In this document: one piece after another, positions 7,281-16,109 of the stretch
Numbering within the stretch: position 1 is the stretch's first letter
Layout of the letters: each line of letters opens with the position of its first letter
Assembly (NCBI GenBank): GCA_015296075.1
Contig: DVDV01000278.1
Location: 1-32,045 of the forward strand
Direction of reading: 5' to 3'
Source of the DNA: Leptolyngbyaceae cyanobacterium M33_DOE_097
GTDB taxonomy: Bacteria; Cyanobacteriota; Cyanobacteriia; Leptolyngbyales; Leptolyngbyaceae
Length of the DNA stretch: 32,045 nt
The notes under the pieces: generated by a model
What the model saw: only the letters and a program-made list of their open reading frames with translations
Databases searched by the model: none
Told to the model about the DNA's origin: nothing
Position numbers and translations under genes: made by a program

Positions 7281-7859
7281 ATGGCGACGAAGAAACAGTC
7301 CAGTTCAAGAGAGGAAGCGGTGCGTAAGTTGCTGCTGCTGTTTCGTCAGTATGGCTATGAAGGGGCAACCTTAACCCGCATCTCTGAGGCAACGGGTTTG
7401 GGGCGAGCGAGTTTGTACCATCACTTTCCCAAAGGCAAAGAAGAGATGGCAACAGCAGTGCTGGAGTACGTCGATCGCTGGATGGCAGAGAACATTCTGA
7501 ACCCGTTAAAAGCAGATGGCAATCCCGGCGATCGCCTGCAAAATATGGTCACGAAGGTGAACGCGCTCTACGAGTCGGGCGGACGACCCTGCATTTTGGC
7601 GGCGTTGTCGATGGGAGATTCGCACGATCTGTTTTATCGGCAGATTCAAACCGCTCTCCAAAGTTGGATCGACGCGATCTCCCAGGTGCTAATCGACGAT
7701 GGTATTGATGCTGCGAATGCACGCCTGCGAGCCGAAAATGCGATTTTGCAGATTCAAGGGGCACTCATCCTATCGCGAGGTCTCAACAATACAGCACCGT
7801 TTCAACGGGTGTTACAACAATTGCCTGATGAGTTACTGCAACCAGTCCGAGCAAGCTAG
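7281..7859 (+). CDS. TetR/AcrR family transcriptional regulator
   Basis: A 192-residue one-component regulator. The N-terminal DNA-binding domain (about 10-56) shows the TetR helix-turn-helix with ATLTRISEATGLGRASLYHHFPKGKEEM. The C-terminal helical ligand domain (about 60-190) is of the LmrA/YxaF-like type (GGRPCILAALSMGDSH). Such repressors typically bind dyads with GACCGA-type half sites, as seen in its own promoter and again before the DUF433 gene. It probably represses itself. The next genes downstream code for proteins of unknown function and begin 90 bases later, so they could be its targets too. The ligand is unknown. Confidence 0.9.
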   Translation: MATKKQSSSREEAVRKLLLLFRQYGYEGATLTRISEATGLGRASLYHHFPKGKEEMATAVLEYVDRWMAENILNPLKADGNPGDRLQNMVTKVNALYESGGRPCILAALSMGDSHDLFYRQIQTALQSWIDAISQVLIDDGIDAANARLRAENAILQIQGALILSRGLNNTAPFQRVLQQLPDELLQPVRAS

Positions 7860-7948
7860 TCCGCTTCTTTGACTTCATTTATCAAAACTTCACGATTTAC
7901 TCGTATCTGCACTGTTGGGTCATTTAGAGGGCTTAAATCAAGCTAGGA

Positions 7949-8866
7949 ATGACCTATTTGTGCATTACCATGCTGCTCTCCACTAGAAAGTTTGTTTGTT
8001 CACAGGTTTTGGCTGGGTTCGTTGTGTTGGTTGGCAGTACTTTTTTAAGTGGAAGTGTTGGGGCAGTGCCAAAGCCCGATCAAGAAATGATCCCCAAGGC
8101 GACAGTGTTGCGATTGCTCAAGTGCCCCGGCGATTGCGTTAAGAATATGCAGTTACTTGTGGGTCGGTTGCCTGACAACTTTCTAGTGAAGTTGCCGCTA
8201 CCCACAGATGCCAAAATCGTGGCAACCATTATTCGTGATCAAGATCGATCTGAAGTTGTTTTGGATTCGCCTCAATCCCCTCAACAAATTAAAGCGTTTT
8301 ACACAAAATCCTTTATCGCGTCAGGTTGGAAAACAGAACCGTCGCTTCCAGAGGCTCCTGGTTTCCTTCCATCGCTGCCTGATTTTCCATACACCCGGTT
8401 CTGCCAATCAGAGCAAGGGCCTGAAATGACGCTTTCAGCCAACAAAGATGGAAATGAACCGACTGATGTTCGGCTTTATTTCAACCTTAAATCTGAAAAT
8501 TGTGCTGAGTCTGATGAGACAGCGGAGGCAACTCCTGATTGGCAGGATTGGTTCCCTATCCCCAGTTTGACTCCACCAGAGGATAGTGAAGTGAGCCAAA
8601 CTGATTTGAGTCCTCAGAGCGACATGCTGATTGCGAGTGCCCAAGTCACTACTAAAAAAAGCCAGGAAGCGTTACTCAGTGACTACAGCAGCCAACTCGT
8701 GAAAGCAGGTTGGAGGCAACAAAATCAAACCAAGACTGAGCAATCAACCTCAAGTTTTCTGATATTTAAGGACAAGAAAGGCACTACCTGGCAAGGCATG
8801 CTTAAACTTTCACCCATTGAAGACCAACCCAACGATTACGCAGCCACACTACTTGTTTGGCGGTAA
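7949..8866 (+). CDS. Hypothetical exported protein, paralog 1
   Basis: A 305-residue protein of no family I recognise. The N-terminus has a signal peptide: a basic start (STRKF), a hydrophobic core LAGFVVLVGSTFL and a probable cleavage after Val-Gly-Ala, so it should be exported. The ATG at 7970 (residue 8) is an equally good start and makes the signal peptide more typical. The mature part holds two related-looking halves: ...LPLPTDAKIVATII...IKAFYTKSFIASGW and ...SEVSQTDL...LLSDYSSQLVKAGW, each ending in an AxGW motif. The downstream gene is a clear paralog. Both may be repeats of one fold that tests the difference of two quantities, but no function can be assigned. Confidence 0.75.
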   Translation: MTYLCITMLLSTRKFVCSQVLAGFVVLVGSTFLSGSVGAVPKPDQEMIPKATVLRLLKCPGDCVKNMQLLVGRLPDNFLVKLPLPTDAKIVATIIRDQDRSEVVLDSPQSPQQIKAFYTKSFIASGWKTEPSLPEAPGFLPSLPDFPYTRFCQSEQGPEMTLSANKDGNEPTDVRLYFNLKSENCAESDETAEATPDWQDWFPIPSLTPPEDSEVSQTDLSPQSDMLIASAQVTTKKSQEALLSDYSSQLVKAGWRQQNQTKTEQSTSSFLIFKDKKGTTWQGMLKLSPIEDQPNDYAATLLVWR

Positions 8867-8897
8867 CTCAAACTTCATTAACTGCAATTAAAAAGCA

Positions 8898-8926
8898 GCT
8901 GGGGAACCCATTCTCCAGCGCTTTTT
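8898..8926 (+). terminator. Rho-independent terminator after paralog 1
   Basis: A 9-bp stem GCTGGGGAA / TTCTCCAGC (one G-T pair) with a CCCA loop is followed by GCTTTTT. It lies 32 bases after the paralog 1 stop and separates it from paralog 2. Confidence 0.7.
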
Positions 8927-8980
8927 GAAGCCTGCCATTTCCACTGATAGCCACTAAGCCTGAATGAGACCGTTAGAGTG

Positions 8981-9805
8981 ATGTCAACGCAAGATCAAGA
9001 ATTGATTCCTAAGTCTGTCTTACTGAGGTTACTGAAGGATCCGTTTGAACGCCTCACAGACTTGCAGTTTTGGAATGGCCAGTTACCGCCTGATTTTCTG
9101 ATGGAGTTGCCATTGCCAGTCGATGCCAAAATCATTGGAACCATCGTGCGTTATCAAGGGCGATCGTCCGAAGTGATTTTAGATGCACCTCAGTCACAGC
9201 GGCAAATTCACGAGTTTTACGCGAATGTATTGCCTGCCTCTGGTTGGACTCTCAGTGAACAAGAACCGCCATCACCAGGGTTTCAAACTACTACACCTGG
9301 AGGGTTTGAGTACCCGACTATTTATTGTCATAGTGAGCAACAGCGCTCACTGACACTTGAGGCGGATCAAAATGGCGATGACCCCACAGATATTCGTCTT
9401 CGTCTCGATTTAGACTTTAGTGCCTGCGCTACTCGTGCCGAAATTGCCCAATCGAGAACTTGGAACCAGGAATTCTACTTTCCAATGCCAAGTCTAACTC
9501 TGCCAGAAAATGTTCAGATCAGCCAATCTCGTTTAGAAAGAGGCGGTGATAAAAACAACATTACACTTCTGTCGAGCGCTCAGATTAATACGACCAAAAG
9601 CCAAGAGCCGCTATTTTGTGATTATGCAGAGCAGTTAGTTAACGCAGGCTGGAGCCATCAGCATAAAGTGACCATCGAGCAATCAATCTCTAGTTTTTGG
9701 CTCATTAAAGATGTGCAGGGCAATGCTTGGCAAGGCATGTTTAAATTGACTCAGATTGAGGGGCAACCCAATGAGTATGCGGCCTCGTTACTGATTTGGC
9801 AGTAG
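8981..9805 (+). CDS. Hypothetical protein, paralog 2 without signal peptide
   Basis: A 274-residue paralog of the preceding protein, aligning from its mature N-terminus to its end: DQELIPKSVLLRLLKD..., LPLPVDAKIIGTIV, PASGW, then LLSSAQINTTKSQEPLF, VNAGW and the final EYAASLLIWQ. The repeated half structure is also kept. It begins at an ATG (8981), or at the GTG just before (8978), and stop codons upstream rule out a longer start, so it has no signal peptide and should stay in the cytoplasm unless it has another export route. A terminator between the two genes means it probably has its own promoter. Function unknown. Confidence 0.75.
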   Translation: MSTQDQELIPKSVLLRLLKDPFERLTDLQFWNGQLPPDFLMELPLPVDAKIIGTIVRYQGRSSEVILDAPQSQRQIHEFYANVLPASGWTLSEQEPPSPGFQTTTPGGFEYPTIYCHSEQQRSLTLEADQNGDDPTDIRLRLDLDFSACATRAEIAQSRTWNQEFYFPMPSLTLPENVQISQSRLERGGDKNNITLLSSAQINTTKSQEPLFCDYAEQLVNAGWSHQHKVTIEQSISSFWLIKDVQGNAWQGMFKLTQIEGQPNEYAASLLIWQ

Positions 9806-10106
9806 CTTTCTTTTCTAGTAGCGTGGGTTATTCAACAGCCAACGGAGCTAAACTCTACATCCCTCCTAAATTAGTGGCTCGCTCACCCTATCTCGTCTTT
9901 TACTTATTTAATTCGTGTAGGTGATAAGTCTAGCCCATTCATTTTTTCGTGCTCATGCGAAGTTTGGGCATACTATAGCCGTAGCCATGTGTAACGTGGC
10001 GGAAGCGAGTCAGAATGTCTACCAAAACCTCGCTTTGACCATCATCTGTTCTAAGTGTTCTGACCAAAGCTATATTTAAGCGGGCGCTCTCCTTGCAGCC
10101 ATCACC
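9806..10106. other. Intergenic region without a gene
   Basis: About 300 bases between paralog 2 and the GspF-like gene. No open frame, RNA gene or clear terminator stands out. It should hold the promoter of the GspF-like gene, but I cannot place the boxes. Confidence 0.45.
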
Positions 10107-11063
10107 ATGTTTGCTGACTCACGTTGGATTCTTGAAAATGCTCGTTTTTTGCGACAATTGGCGGCGCTACTCAATGCAGGCGTGCCAATTCAGCAAGCTT
10201 TGAGCATGGCAGGGCGTGACTGTAGCAAAGAGTTGCAAAAAGCCTTACAAATTGCCAGTCAGTACGTTACCACAGGGCAAGGTTTGGCCGAGTCTTTGAA
10301 GCTCGCATCGAGACGATTTGATCGCTGGACTCTCAGCCTCATCTATGCGGCTGAAGAGAGTGGGGCGCTTCCAGAAACCTGCGATCGCCTGGCAAATAAT
10401 TTTGAAATTCAAATTAGACGGCGACGGCTCTATCGGTCGGTTGCCTTCTTTTGCTTGTTGTTGATGCTGGGTAGCTGCGTTTTTATCTTTGCTTTGATGC
10501 AACGGAGCTTGCATTTTTTGTGGCTGCCGCGATTTTGGATCTGGCTTGTGGTGGTGAGCATCGCTTTTTGGGGTTTGCTGCGCTGGACAAATGCGCAATA
10601 CCAGGGGCAAGCCTTGCTGCGATCGCTGTCGCGGCTACCGATGATTACGCCGATTGTGGAAGCGCGATCAATGATTTATTTGAGCGAGTTGGCGATCGCT
10701 TTACAGTCAGGGCTTTCACTTTTGCAAGGGCTAGATTTATTACAACGACGGATCCCTGACCCGGTGTTAGTCAACCAGTTAGAATTGGCGACTCAGCAGG
10801 TTAAACAGGGGCATACACTCAGCCAGGGCTTAGCCGGAAAAGTGCCTCTGGTTGCCTTTCAAATGGTGCGGGTCGGAGAAGAAACCGGAGATTTGGGGCG
10901 ATCGCTGCAAAAAATGGGCGAATACTATGAGGCTCAGCTTTACTATCGGTTGCGCCAACTCTACGCGACATTACGCCCCATTACGTTAATTGCACTGGGG
11001 GCGATCGTCTTGCTGGCTGGAGTTCAGACCATCAGCAATTTGCTAAATCGGCTGCCGAGCTAA
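10107..11063 (+). CDS. GspF/PilC-like inner-membrane protein
   Basis: A 318-residue type II secretion F family protein, the platform protein of type IV pili or type II secretion. Two T2SSF domains are visible, about 12-107 and 190-290, each with the LxxLLxAGxPxxQAL...GEETG layout (first copy LAALLNAGVPIQQAL ... AAEESGALPE, second copy ELAIALQSGLSLLQGL ... RVGEETGDLG). Three membrane segments lie near 111-131, 142-159 and 288-308. At 318 residues it is shorter than PilC (about 400) and lacks its N-terminal cytoplasmic stretch. No other pilus gene is nearby, so its partner system is unknown. The last 21 bases overlap the end of bioD on the other strand. Confidence 0.85.
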   Translation: MFADSRWILENARFLRQLAALLNAGVPIQQALSMAGRDCSKELQKALQIASQYVTTGQGLAESLKLASRRFDRWTLSLIYAAEESGALPETCDRLANNFEIQIRRRRLYRSVAFFCLLLMLGSCVFIFALMQRSLHFLWLPRFWIWLVVVSIAFWGLLRWTNAQYQGQALLRSLSRLPMITPIVEARSMIYLSELAIALQSGLSLLQGLDLLQRRIPDPVLVNQLELATQQVKQGHTLSQGLAGKVPLVAFQMVRVGEETGDLGRSLQKMGEYYEAQLYYRLRQLYATLRPITLIALGAIVLLAGVQTISNLLNRLPS

Positions 11064-11738
11064 GAGCAAATTTGGAAAGATTCGCTCTAACTCCAAGCAC
11101 GAAGCAACCTGAGCCAACTCTTCTAGATCTTTTGGGTTTGTCAAATATGGCACAATTCCCAAAACAGGTACACCTGTTAGCTTTTGGATTAAGTCTACGG
11201 GTGTCCAGTTGTCAATCTCAGTCTCAGTGACAGGCTGAACACAGTTAAGCACAATCCCCTTCAAATGAATGCGGTTTTGCTTAGCGAGAGCAACGTTTGC
11301 GACTGCTTGACCAACAGCGCCCAGTTTGACGGGCACAACTAAAACCGCCGGTAAGTGCCAATCCCACGCGAGGTCAGCTACCGTTGCCTCATAGGTGATG
11401 GGTGTACCTAAACCACCAACTCCTTCGATCAAGACCATGTCTGACTGGGTGCGCAACTGCTCGTAGTGTTGCCAGACAACCTCCAAATCTACGCGTTTAC
11501 CTTCTTGCGACGCAGCTAACGGCGGGGCGATCGGGGCTTTAAAGCGCAGCGGGGCGACCACATCAATATCCACACCAAAGAGCTGGCTGTACAGCTCACC
11601 ATCCCCAATCCCAGACTGGACGATTTTGAGGATACTAATTCTGCGATCGCCACAATACTTCCGCCAATAGGCAGCTAGCGCGGCTGTTAGGACTGTCTTA
11701 CCTGCGTCCGTATCCGTTCCAGTAATAAGTAAATTCAT
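11043..11738 (-). CDS. bioD: Dethiobiotin synthetase BioD
   Basis: ATP-dependent carboxylase that closes the ureido ring of dethiobiotin from DAPA and CO2, the step before BioB, in the cytoplasm. The P-loop GTDTDAGKT is at residues 7-15. The family motif around EGVGGLGTPI follows later, as does the PVKLGAVGQA strand. The length of 231 residues is normal. The gene stands alone on the minus strand, tail to tail with the GspF-like gene with which it overlaps by 21 bases. The kinase gene begins upstream on the same strand, so bioD may be at the end of a transcript that starts beyond it, 50 bases from its stop. Confidence 0.95.
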   Translation of the reverse strand: MNLLITGTDTDAGKTVLTAALAAYWRKYCGDRRISILKIVQSGIGDGELYSQLFGVDIDVVAPLRFKAPIAPPLAASQEGKRVDLEVVWQHYEQLRTQSDMVLIEGVGGLGTPITYEATVADLAWDWHLPAVLVVPVKLGAVGQAVANVALAKQNRIHLKGIVLNCVQPVTETEIDNWTPVDLIQKLTGVPVLGIVPYLTNPKDLEELAQVASCLELERIFPNLLLARQPI

Positions 11739-11788
11739 CTAAATCTATCCAGCCATATTTGCCTTCTGCCTATTGTACTGGGTTGGTT

Positions 11789-13729
11789 TTAGCGCGGCAT
11801 CCGTCGTTGCAGGCCGATTTCCAGGGTGTAATCGGTTTCTCGTCGGGGAACCACATCAATCTGGTAGTCTCCGGCGCTCGCGGCTTCTTCTTGCCACGCT
11901 TTCACCCCTGTCACATTTGGCAAAGGCCGCCCGTTAGGGTCATACACTGACAGCGTCGCTCGTCCTTCTAAAATTCGGGCTTGCAGCATATCCCCGACCT
12001 CAGCATTCACAAGATATCGCTTGATCGTGGCCGGGGTTGCGCGATCAGAGAGGGTTGTCACACTCGTCCCTGGCGGAAAATTGACCGATTGGGTTTCAAC
12101 CGTCGGTTCCCCTGGCTCATCAGGTGACTCAGTGGGGCTAGGCTCTGGCGTAGGTGTTGCAGGTGGCTCGGCTTTGTTGAGCAGAAACTCAACTTCGTAT
12201 TGAGTATTGTCTAAGCCTTGCACAGGGCTGATTTCAATGATGTATTGCCCCGTATAGGGAAGTGTATCGCGCCACGACTGAACGCGAGTTGCAATCGGTT
12301 CGCGATTTGGCCCTCTAACCGTCATTAATGCGCCTTCGGTGGTTAGCGTTGCGCTCAACTCGCGGCCCTGCCGCCCCCGAATGACATAAACTGCTTTTTG
12401 TTGAGCGGTTAAGCTGCCTGACTCTACTTGGGTTTCCCCAGGTGTGAGTTGCACTCGCTTTGAGAAGTTCGTCGGGCTGGGCGATGGCGAGGGTGAAGGT
12501 TTTGGCGATGGTGAGACTGAAACGGAAGGCGTTGGCGTTGGCGAAATCACAACCGTTTGGGTGGGGGTCGGAGCCGGAGCTGGACTAAGTACGGCTCGGA
12601 CGATCGCCCAAGAGCCAATTCCAGTTAGGGCGACTAAACCTAAACCAACCAGCGTCACTGCCAGCGGATCATCCCAAATTGAGCTGCGCGGTGGTGGAAT
12701 CGAAGGTTCATCGGGATAGCGCGTTGAGTGGGTGGGTGGTTCGAGCGATCGCCCGCCCACAGCCATTGTGCGAGTTTCGGTACTGGCTGGAGGTTTCGCA
12801 GTTGGCACTGGCGTTGGGTAAGCGGTTGGTGGCGGATTCACGGGTTGGCTTGCGATCGGCTCATAAGCCCGTTGCAATGCTTGCGCAACTTCTGCCACAG
12901 ACTGATAGCGATCGCCCGGTCGCACGCTCAACATGCGATTGAGTACCTGCGCTAAGCCAGGACTAACCTGCACCCATCGCTGCCAATACCAAGTTAAGGT
13001 GTTGTCATCAAAAAGGTCTTGAGGTTCGCGGCCAGTAAGTAAAACAACAGCGGTTACAGCTAACGAGTAGAGGTCACTACAGGGGTAAGCGCGCCCAGTT
13101 TGAATCTGCTCGCTTGGGGCATACCCTAACTTGCCAACCGTCGTGTTTTGGGCAACGGTCCCCACCTGCTGAAATGTTTCAGGGTTCACTATTCCCGTTT
13201 TGAATTGGTTGGCGAGTTCTTTCACAACCCCAAAGTCGATCAGCACGGGTAGGTTGTCTTTCTCCCGCAACATAATGTTGTCTGGGGCAATATCCCGGTG
13301 AACAATGCCTTTAGCATGAATATGAGCCAGCACTGGCAGAATGCGCTGCAACAGTTGCACAATCTCAGCTTCATTAAAGGTCAACCCTTCAAGCTTGCGT
13401 TGGTCTAGCAGCTTGCGATACGACAACCCCTCAACGTAGTCTTGCACCAAAAACAAGCGCTGGTCCTGCTCAAAGTTGGCGCGGAACTGAGGAATCTGGG
13501 GGTGCTGAATTTGATAGAGCGTTTGCGCCTCCCGCTGAAACAACTCCTTTGACTTCGACAGTGCATAAGGGTCGCCCTGCGGGGGAATGAGTTCTTTAAT
13601 CGCGCAAAACTCATTGAAGCGCCCCTGGTCTTCTGCCAGATAAGTGCGCCCAAAGCCGCCTTGCCCCAAAATTCGGAGAACTCGATAACGGCTTTGCAGA
13701 ATGGTGCCCGCAGGCAGGGGAGGTCTCAT
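11789..13729 (-). CDS. Membrane-bound Ser/Thr protein kinase with PPC-like extracellular domains
   Basis: A 646-residue eukaryotic-type kinase. The kinase domain (about 14-290) has the glycine loop GQGGFGRTY (23-30), Lys45 in AIKEL, catalytic HRD (144-146) with HRDIAPDN, and DFG (165-167), so all key residues are present. A Pro/Thr linker (about 291-350) and a single membrane segment (about 355-381) follow. The outer part has a Pro/Ser/Thr-rich stalk (about 383-420), a domain at about 425-520 and, after another Pro/Thr stalk, a domain at about 550-640. Both look like PPC (pre-peptidase C-terminal) beta-sandwiches (TPGETQVESGSL..., FPPGTSVTTLSD...). The kinase is likely inside and the beta domains outside. 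It is followed by bioD. Confidence 0.9.
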   Translation of the reverse strand: MRPPLPAGTILQSRYRVLRILGQGGFGRTYLAEDQGRFNEFCAIKELIPPQGDPYALSKSKELFQREAQTLYQIQHPQIPQFRANFEQDQRLFLVQDYVEGLSYRKLLDQRKLEGLTFNEAEIVQLLQRILPVLAHIHAKGIVHRDIAPDNIMLREKDNLPVLIDFGVVKELANQFKTGIVNPETFQQVGTVAQNTTVGKLGYAPSEQIQTGRAYPCSDLYSLAVTAVVLLTGREPQDLFDDNTLTWYWQRWVQVSPGLAQVLNRMLSVRPGDRYQSVAEVAQALQRAYEPIASQPVNPPPTAYPTPVPTAKPPASTETRTMAVGGRSLEPPTHSTRYPDEPSIPPPRSSIWDDPLAVTLVGLGLVALTGIGSWAIVRAVLSPAPAPTPTQTVVISPTPTPSVSVSPSPKPSPSPSPSPTNFSKRVQLTPGETQVESGSLTAQQKAVYVIRGRQGRELSATLTTEGALMTVRGPNREPIATRVQSWRDTLPYTGQYIIEISPVQGLDNTQYEVEFLLNKAEPPATPTPEPSPTESPDEPGEPTVETQSVNFPPGTSVTTLSDRATPATIKRYLVNAEVGDMLQARILEGRATLSVYDPNGRPLPNVTGVKAWQEEAASAGDYQIDVVPRRETDYTLEIGLQRRMPR

Positions 13730-13797
13730 AGGGAAATCGTTAGCAGTAAATCTGAATAATTAATCCGTAGCACGCGATCTATTTCCATCTTAGGGGG

Positions 13798-14256
13798 CTA
13801 GTTAGCCAGTCGAGCTTTGACAATATCTTGAACTTTTTTGCCATCCGCTTTGCCTTTAAGTTGCTGCATGGCTGGCCCCATCACTTTGCCCATATCTTTG
13901 GCAGAGCTTGCCCCTACCTGGCTAATAATCTCATCGATGATTTGAGCCACTTCGTCATCGCTCAACTGCTTTGGCAAATACTCCTCTAAAATGGCTAACT
14001 CTTGCGCCTCCTGCTCAGCCAATTCGGGGCGGCCAGCTTGCTCGTATTGGGCGATCGAATCGCGGCGTTGTTTGGCAAGCTGCACTAACAACTCAATTTC
14101 TTGGGCTTCCGTCAATTCTTCCTGCCCGCTGGGGCGCACACTCACTTCCTTCTCCAGCACCGCTTTTTTAATGCTGCGTAGGGTTTCTAGCCGCAACTTA
14201 TCTTTGGCTTTCATCGCGTTCTTAATTTCTTCGGTGACCTGCTCTTTGAGTCTCAT
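13798..14256 (-). CDS. GatB/YqeY domain protein
   Basis: A 152-residue YqeY-type protein: N-terminal helices with MKAKDKLRLETLRSIKKAV, EEYLPKQLSDDEV in the middle, and the typical ending MGKVMGPAMQQLKGKADGKKVQDIVKARL. The family has the tRNA-amidotransferase GatB C-terminal fold and probably takes part in tRNA-linked functions, but the exact role is unknown. Length is normal. It starts upstream of the kinase on the same strand with 68 bases between, so the two may share a transcript. Confidence 0.93.
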   Translation of the reverse strand: MRLKEQVTEEIKNAMKAKDKLRLETLRSIKKAVLEKEVSVRPSGQEELTEAQEIELLVQLAKQRRDSIAQYEQAGRPELAEQEAQELAILEEYLPKQLSDDEVAQIIDEIISQVGASSAKDMGKVMGPAMQQLKGKADGKKVQDIVKARLAN

Positions 14257-14751
14257 TGCTGCTCCCCTTGGTTACTTACTAAAGCGGTGGCTCACCCAGT
14301 CGTAGCACCCCATTGTAGGAATTGACGGCATAACTGTGTGAGATACAAGATTATCAGGTGAAATTACGGATTAAATTTTCCCGTCTAAGATTGGAGAATA
14401 TCCTTCAAAGCTTTCTAGCTTGATTAGAATTAGTTTTATCATCAGTATTTGTTGTGTTCTGGGGCGATCGCCTCTGTCAAGAACATCCATTCTGGAGCAG
14501 CTTCTGGTTTGATAAGAAAGACAACGCTCGTTTCAAGATTTTTTTACTTCTTTTGCTCAAGTCACTTCTTCGAGCTAAGTGGTGACATTTTTTAACATCT
14601 TTCTGGTAAAAGTGATAAGGGAACTATTTATTAAGTCTTTTTAAAACTTTCTGAGTATGAGTTCATAAATTCTTGATAGAGAAACAGGAACTCAATCAGA
14701 CTTTTGGTATAGGTTTTGGTAGGATTTTTCCGGCGAGTTCGAGGGCAAGCT
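14257..14751. other. Intergenic region with possible prs leader hairpin
   Basis: Nearly 500 bases between yqeY and prs with no open frame that looks real. A hairpin-like sequence with short arms GTCAC / GTGAC (14561-14586) is followed by ATTTTTT (14587-14593). It could be a terminator of an unseen transcript or an attenuator in a long prs leader. The region is AT-rich and should carry the prs promoter. One HIP1-like site is present. No RNA gene recognised. Confidence 0.35.
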
Positions 14752-15744
14752 GTGATTCGCACTGCAACACTATCTCCGCAAGCGATTTTTTCTTCATTGG
14801 CTGACAATAGTCGTCTTCGACTTTTGGCAGGTTCGGCAAATTTTCCTCTCGCTCATGAAGTCGCACGCTACTTGGGTATGGATCTGAGTCCAATGGTGCG
14901 CAAGCGGTTTGCTGATGGCGAACTCTATATTCAGATTCAAGAGTCGATTCGAGGTTGTGACGTTTACTTGTTGCAACCAACTTGCCATCCCGTCAATGAT
15001 CACCTGATGGAATTGTTGATCATGATTGATGCTTGCCGACGCGCATCGGCTCGACAAATCACGGCGGTGATTCCTTACTATGGTTATGCTCGCGCCGATC
15101 GCAAAACAGCAGGTCGTGAGTCAATCAGTGCCAAACTGGTGGCAAACTTGCTTACGCAAGCGGGTGCAAGCCGTATCCTGGCTATGGATCTACACTCAGC
15201 CCAAATTCAAGGTTATTTCGACATTCCGATGGATCATGTTTATGGCTCGCCCGTAATCATCGATTACCTCGCCCGCAAGCAACTTTCAGATATTGTAGTT
15301 GTTTCGCCTGACGTTGGTGGTGTAGCGCGTGCGCGTGCGTTTGCAAAGAAGCTAAACGATGCACCTCTCGCTATTATTGATAAGCGGCGGCAAGCCCATA
15401 ACGTTGCTGAAGTGATGAATGTGATTGGGGATGTAGCTGGTAAAACGGCTGTTTTAGTCGATGACATGATCGACACCGCCGGAACCATTACGGAGGGTGC
15501 GCGGATTTTACGCAAAAATGGCGCTCACCAGGTGTATGCCTGTGCGACCCACGCTGTCTTTTCGCCACCCGCAACCGAGCGACTCTCAACTGGCGTTTTC
15601 GAGGAAGTCATCGTAACAAACACGATCCCGGTTCCTGAAGACAAGCGGTTTGACCAACTCACAGTTCTCTCGATCGCCAACACTTTGGGAGAAGCAATCT
15701 GGCGCATTCATGAAGACAGCTCTGTCAGCAGCATGTTTCGCTAG
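14752..15744 (+). CDS. prs: Ribose-phosphate pyrophosphokinase (PRPP synthetase)
   Basis: Transfers pyrophosphate from ATP to ribose 5-phosphate to make PRPP, the precursor of nucleotides, histidine, tryptophan and NAD. The conserved sites are all visible: RFADGELYIQI near the N-terminus, the flexible loop YARADRK, DLHSAQIQGYFDIP, SPDVGGVARARAFA, and the PRPP loop VLVDDMIDTAGTI. The open frame begins at a TTG (14716), but the GTG at 14752, with GAGGG 6 bases upstream, gives 330 residues, the usual cyanobacterial length, and MIRTATLSP..., so it is preferred. A strong terminator follows. Confidence 0.96.
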   Translation: MIRTATLSPQAIFSSLADNSRLRLLAGSANFPLAHEVARYLGMDLSPMVRKRFADGELYIQIQESIRGCDVYLLQPTCHPVNDHLMELLIMIDACRRASARQITAVIPYYGYARADRKTAGRESISAKLVANLLTQAGASRILAMDLHSAQIQGYFDIPMDHVYGSPVIIDYLARKQLSDIVVVSPDVGGVARARAFAKKLNDAPLAIIDKRRQAHNVAEVMNVIGDVAGKTAVLVDDMIDTAGTITEGARILRKNGAHQVYACATHAVFSPPATERLSTGVFEEVIVTNTIPVPEDKRFDQLTVLSIANTLGEAIWRIHEDSSVSSMFR

Positions 15745-15783
15745 ATCAGGGCGCGGTTAACTCAACCCTCGGTTCAGATTCTG

Positions 15784-15820
15784 AAAAACTCTCCTGGCTT
15801 ATGTGAGTCGGAGAGTTTTT
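15784..15820 (+). terminator. Rho-independent terminator of prs
   Basis: A perfect 11-bp stem AAAAACTCTCC / GGAGAGTTTTT (15784-15794 and 15810-15820) with a 15-base loop ends in five T. It lies 39 bases after the prs stop. Confidence 0.85.
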
Positions 15821-16033
15821 AAATAGAGACACTCAAAACTTGCTTGAGCCTTGATCAATCCTAGATTTTTCCCCGACTCCGCCGCCTAGTTGAGACAAGC
15901 TTGGAAAGTGGGACTTTTTGTTAACTCTAAGGGCCAGGAGTTGTCACGATGCCTTGAGCGATTTTTTCTAGCACGCTGCTACAGGAAAAGTCCTCGCATT
16001 GAGCCACCCACGTCATAGATTCAGCTAGAGCCA

Positions 16034-16076
16034 AAAATCTCTAGAAAGACTCAACAAACACCTCTCTAGAGATTTT
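16034..16076 (-). terminator. Terminator of crtR, possibly bidirectional
   Basis: A perfect 12-bp stem AAAATCTCTAGA / TCTAGAGATTTT (16034-16045 and 16065-16076). Read on the minus strand it ends in TTTTTGG, 33 bases after the crtR stop, fitting a crtR terminator. The symmetric arms may also stop transcription from the left. Confidence 0.7.
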
Positions 16077-16109
16077 CGTTTTAAGCATAGTCACAAAAGG
16101 AACTGAAGC

